A DNA stretch of 64,000 nt from contig NZ_CP162010.1 in assembly GCF_041734645.1 (NCBI RefSeq), forward strand, positions 1,426,001 through 1,490,000, given 5' to 3'. This stretch comes from Rodentibacter sp901420285 (GTDB taxonomy: Bacteria > Pseudomonadota > Gammaproteobacteria > Enterobacterales > Pasteurellaceae). This document shows, piece by piece, positions 60,879 through 64,000 of the stretch. Within the stretch, counting starts at the first letter, position 1. The number at the start of each line of letters is the position of its first letter. The translations under genes and the position numbers were made by a program. The notes under the pieces are model-generated. The model was not told where the DNA came from. It made no database searches and saw only the letters and a list, made by a program, of their open reading frames with translations.

Positions 60879-60985
60879 TGTAAATTCTATCATTAAATGG
60901 TGCTAAAACGACCTAAAACTTTATTTTCTACATTGCTATTTAATACTAAACGAGTTAAAAATTTATCTTTAAGCTAAAATTACAG
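60879..60985. other. Possible transposase-binding repeats at the transposon left end
   Basis: Two related segments, TTCTATCATTAAATGGTGCT-AAAACGA (from 60885) and TTCTACATTGCTATTTAATA-CTAAACGA (from 60926), lie in the same orientation about 41 bp apart, and a weaker TTTATCTTTAAGCTAAAA follows near 60962. Direct repeats of about 20 bp at the ends are typical TnsB sites. Assignment is by eye and tentative. Confidence 0.4.
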
Positions 60986-61007
60986 CGATATTTGAGACTG
61001 AATTATC

Positions 61008-61670
61008 ATGCCTGTCAGAAAAATTCCCAAAAATTACCGCAATATCACCGGAATGGCCGCCCATTCTAAGTCTGTAGGCTGCGCAGCTTATGAATCTTCT
61101 TTGGAACGGGATTTCCTTAGTTTATTGGAGTTTTGTCCCGATGTAATCCGCTTCGAGGTACAACCGGTTTCTATCGAATGGTTTGATGATTCCGGCAAAA
61201 AGCATATGTACACACCTGATGTTTTGGTGCACTACAAACCTAGTCGGCAACCTGTGACGATAATTCTCTATGAAGTCAAATACCGAAGCGATTTGAGGAA
61301 AAACTGGTCAGTATTGCAGCCAAAATTTAAGGCAGCAAGAGCATTTTGCCGACAAAAGGGCTGGATGTTCAAACTGGTCACTGAAGTTGAAATTCATACA
61401 GTCTATCTTCAAAACGTACGATTTCTGCTGCCCTATATGCGGAATGCCGTTGTGCATGAATATTACGAGCCATATATGATACTACTTGACCAAAAATTAA
61501 AAGAGCTTAAAACAGCTACTCCGAGAGAGCTAGTTGCAGCTATTTTTCAAGATGAGTGGAATCAGGCAAAGATTTTACCAGTGTTATGGTATCGAGTGGC
61601 CGTAGGAGAAATCGGTGCAGATTTGAACCTACCGCTGACGATGAATTCTACATTATGGAGAAAGCGATGA
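61008..61670 (+). CDS. tnsA: TnsA-type transposon endonuclease
   Basis: Cuts the 5' ends of the element so that transposition is cut-and-paste. The 220-aa product has a type II restriction fold: E33 in SSLERDF, D71 in YTPDVLVHY and E89-x-K91 in LYEVKYRSD form the expected E-D-ExK centre. A C-terminal winged-helix part follows (about 160-220). The start MPVRKIPKNYRNITGM is typical of the Tn6022-group protein. Only a weak ribosome site is seen. Its stop overlaps the next start (ATGA). Confidence 0.9.
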   Translation: MPVRKIPKNYRNITGMAAHSKSVGCAAYESSLERDFLSLLEFCPDVIRFEVQPVSIEWFDDSGKKHMYTPDVLVHYKPSRQPVTIILYEVKYRSDLRKNWSVLQPKFKAARAFCRQKGWMFKLVTEVEIHTVYLQNVRFLLPYMRNAVVHEYYEPYMILLDQKLKELKTATPRELVAAIFQDEWNQAKILPVLWYRVAVGEIGADLNLPLTMNSTLWRKR

Positions 61671-63565
61671 ATACCGGAAAGGCTGTGTTAGATATTCGAC
61701 CAGGGGCAATGGTCGAATTTAACGGGATCTGCTGTGTAATTACAAACGTTGTGGATTTGGACGCGGTTTTGCTGACTGAGGTAGAAAGCCGTAAAACTTA
61801 TCAAGTTAAAGTGGCGGAGTTGTCCTCCATAACGAATGAACCTTCTTCCGCACAAGATTTAAATACCATTGATGCACAAGAATGGTCCATAGCAACAAAA
61901 CGTTTTGAGATTATCAAGCCTTTACTAGACAATAAAAAACGGACGAAGAAAGCCGTTGAAGAAAGAGCTGTACAGTTTGGTGTTCATGCCAATACCATTT
62001 ACCGATGGCTTCGAAAATACCACGAAACAGGTTTGCTGACGGGTTTATTCAAACAACACCGAAAAGACAAGGGCCGTTACCGTATTGACGACAATGTCGA
62101 AAAGATCGTCCAATCAGTTATTGAAAAAGAATATCTGACCAAACAAAAAAAGCCAGTTCAACAAATAATTAACGAGATCAAACGGCAATGCTTGGATGCA
62201 GGATTTGCATATCCTCATAACAATACTATCCGTGCCCGTATCAGCAAGCTGGATCCTCAATTTAAGATAGCGAAAAGACAGGGAAAAAAAGCTGCTGAGG
62301 AGCAATTTAAACCGTCTGAGGGCAGTTTTCCCAATGCGGACTTTCCGTTAGCAGTCGTTCAAATAGACCATACCAAACTAGATATTATTTTGGTTGATGA
62401 TGTTTACCGTAAACCAATTGGTCGTCCGTGGATCACAATGGCAGTTGATGTGTTTAGCCGAATGATTCCCGGATTCTATATTTCCTTTGATCCACCTAGT
62501 GCATTATCGGCAGGATTGTGTCTGGCTCATTCCGTACTGACAAAAGAAACATGGCTTGCCCAGCATGAAGTGGAAGGCTTGTGGCCGTGTTGGGGATTAC
62601 CGCGAAAAATCCATTTGGACAATGCAAGAGAATTTCACGGTAAAGTATTGGAAAAAGCCTGTAAACAATACGGCATCGACATTGAATGGCGTCCGATGGC
62701 ACGGCCACATTTCGGTGGCCATATAGAGCGACTGCTGGGTACGGTTTTACAGGAAATTCACACTTTGCCCGGTACGACTTTTTCCAATGTTGTCGAACGT
62801 AGTAATTATGATTCCGAAGACAGTGCAGTATTTACACTGTCGGAATTTGAAAAATGGCTGACAATTTTCATTACTGGTGTGTATCACCAGAGAATGCATT
62901 CAGCATTGGGTATGTCGCCGCTGGCCAAATATAGAGAAGGCATATTCGGTACTGACTCTCTTCCGGGAACAGGTATGCCGCCTAAAGTCCTAGATGAAAC
63001 CAAATTCCGATTGGATTTCATGCCTTTTGAGATGAGAACTGTCCAGCAATATGGCGTATCCATCCATAAAATTCATTATTGGCATGATGCACTTCGCACT
63101 TGGATTGGTGCAACAGAACCGGGAAACCCGAAAAGAGCCCGTCAGTTTGTGTTTCGATTTGATCCCCGTGATCTCAGCGTAATCTAGTTTTTTGACCCTG
63201 AATTGAACAGCTATTTTTCTATCCCTTATCGGGACAGTTCCCATCCAGTTATGAGTATTTGGGAATTAAGGGAAATCAACCGCCAACTCAAACAGGAACA
63301 CAAATCCAACATTGACGAAAGAATGATTTTTTCAGCTTATGGCAAGATGCGCGAGATGGAAGAACAAGCTCAAGGCAAAACCAAAGCGGTACGCAGAGCG
63401 ATGCAACGACGTAAAAACGAAAGTATTGCTATAAGCAAACCAGTTTCCAAAGATAATAATGGTATCAACAATACCGTCACTGCTTTTCCGCAAACGGATT
63501 TGCTGGAGACTGAAATATCTTTTGAAAATGTACAGCCGTTTGACGACTTGGATAATTTGTCATGA
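61667..63565 (+). pseudogene. tnsB: TnsB/TniA transposase interrupted by an in-frame amber codon
   Basis: DDE integrase-type transposase. From ATG 61667 (overlapping the tnsA stop, GGAG just upstream) 506 residues run to TAG at 63185-63187. The same frame then continues without any other stop to 63565: FFDPELNSYFSIPYRD, SIWELREINRQLKQE and KTKAVRRAMQRRKNE match the normal TniA C-terminus, giving 632 residues in all. Visible parts: N-terminal helix-turn-helix (about 90-130), catalytic D234 (VQIDHT), D318 (HLDNAREF), E354 (GHIERLLGT), then a beta-barrel. The TAG stands where W (TGG) would fit. The lost tail is where Tn7 TnsB contacts TnsC. Confidence 0.85.
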
Positions 63566-64000
63566 AATATCCTCATTTGCACAAAAAAACCGCCACATAT
63601 TTGGATGCTGACACAGAGGAACGCATCTGGCACATCCGTTCGCCGCATTGGATAGGTTATCCCCAAGCTGAGCACATTTTGAACAAACTGGAAGATCTTT
63701 TGGTTTATCCCAAAATCCACCGTATGCCGAATCTTCTGATTGTCGGAGATACCAATAACGGTAAAACCATGCTGGCTCACCGTTTTTTGAGAAAACATCC
63801 TGCTGACCAAAATTTGGATGGTGACAGTGTATTAGTTCCTGTACTGCTGGTTCAGGCTCCACCTGTTCCGGATGAAGGAAGATTTTACAATACCATTTTA
63901 GATGCAATCTTTGCACCATATAAATCGCATGACAGAATAGATAAGAAGCAGACTCAAGTCATACACTTACTCAAACGTATGCAAACTAGAATGCTGATTA
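63562..64000 (+). CDS. tniB: TnsC/TniB-type AAA ATPase (cut by window end)
   Basis: Regulator that links target choice to the transposase. The first 146 residues begin MKYPHLHKKTATYLDADTEE-like, then RMPNLLIVGDTNNGKTML with Walker A GDTNNGKT, matching TniB. The ATG overlaps the stop of the tnsB tail (ATGA), so efficient translation may depend on ribosomes that read through the amber codon. The 3' part is beyond the window. Confidence 0.85.
   Translation, partial: MKYPHLHKKTATYLDADTEERIWHIRSPHWIGYPQAEHILNKLEDLLVYPKIHRMPNLLIVGDTNNGKTMLAHRFLRKHPADQNLDGDSVLVPVLLVQAPPVPDEGRFYNTILDAIFAPYKSHDRIDKKQTQVIHLLKRMQTRMLI

Larger units (their letters stand above)
60879..64000 (+). mobile_element. Left part of a Tn7-like (Tn6022/Tn5053-type) transposon
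   Basis: TnsA, TnsB/TniA and TnsC/TniB genes run in this order with ATGA stop-start overlaps, the core of Tn7-like elements that carry a TnsA nuclease. The protein style (TniA/TniB with a TnsA-like partner) recalls Tn6022 of the Acinetobacter AbaR islands. The outer end is not certain: TGTAAATTC at 60879 is the best TGT-start candidate, 25 bp after the ghxP terminator. The right end and target-selector genes lie beyond the window. Confidence 0.75.

Noticed and set aside
63203..63565. Separate 120-residue gene between tnsB and tniB
   Set aside because: It is in the same frame as tnsB and matches the TniA C-terminus, so it is the tail behind an amber codon.
1..64000. tRNA, rRNA or other known structural RNA genes
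   Set aside because: No cloverleaf with a CCA-type end or rRNA-like stretch was recognised by eye; a covariance search would be decisive.

Overview
The window is chromosomal DNA of a gammaproteobacterium of the family Pasteurellaceae, most likely Aggregatibacter. Evidence: the Haemophilus-type uptake word AAGTGCGGT recurs (about a dozen by eye), several terminators are built from inverted pairs of it, and many gene groups match Haemophilus influenzae neighbourhoods (grcA-ung, udk-dcd-asmA-like-sotB beside afuABC, menB-menC-aroQ-accB-accC, dppBCDF without dppA). The genus is an inference. No rRNA, tRNA or CRISPR was found.

Layout. 0.3-3.4 kb: mreBCD (cell shape) and grcA, the latter behind an FNR-like site. 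3.7-7.1 kb: ung and an emrAB efflux pair. 7.1-11.7 kb, reverse strand: an AmpG-like permease, galE, ppa, alaA. 11.8-15.7 kb: menF-menD-menH. 16.0-21.4 kb, reverse: an afuA-afuA-afuB-afuC ABC transporter with two binding-protein genes and a CRP-like site. 21.6-25.2 kb: udk, dcd, an AsmA-like gene, sotB. 25.4-29.3 kb, reverse: dppBCDF. Then uvrD and argH (reverse), rho (forward), an SMR pump, a phosphohexomutase, a lipoprotein, menB-menC-aroQ, accB-accC, anmK-ygfZ-yicC, mtr, an M48 lipoprotein peptidase, and divergent uvrA/ssb with mdaB.

52.8-58.8 kb is an accessory region. It holds two inverted-repeat terminators made of the Neisseria DNA uptake sequence GCCGTCTGAA, broken remnants of AraC, SDR, LysR and old-yellow-enzyme genes, an ArsR regulator, a rhodanese, and an intact AT-rich pair (AAA ATPase of the DUF4143 type plus an FRG-domain protein). 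Near-identical 58-bp repeats that each join a Pasteurellaceae USS to a Neisseria DUS flank most of it. It looks like uptake-mediated inter-family transfer followed by decay.

59.0-60.8 kb: a 10 x 24 bp tandem array, then a PurR-type operator and the purine permease ghxP. From about 60.88 kb to the window end lies the start of a Tn7-like transposon of the Tn6022/Tn5053 type (TnsA, TnsB/TniA, TnsC/TniB); its tnsB carries an in-frame amber stop.

The most unusual signal is a 12-mer, CAATGCGGTGCT, with 25 exact copies outside the array plus 8 inside it. It occurs as inverted-pair terminators, as single copies inside genes (read mostly as NAVL or STAL), and as the array unit. It behaves like a second, lineage-specific uptake-signal dialect or an amplified repeat, and is missing from the foreign regions.
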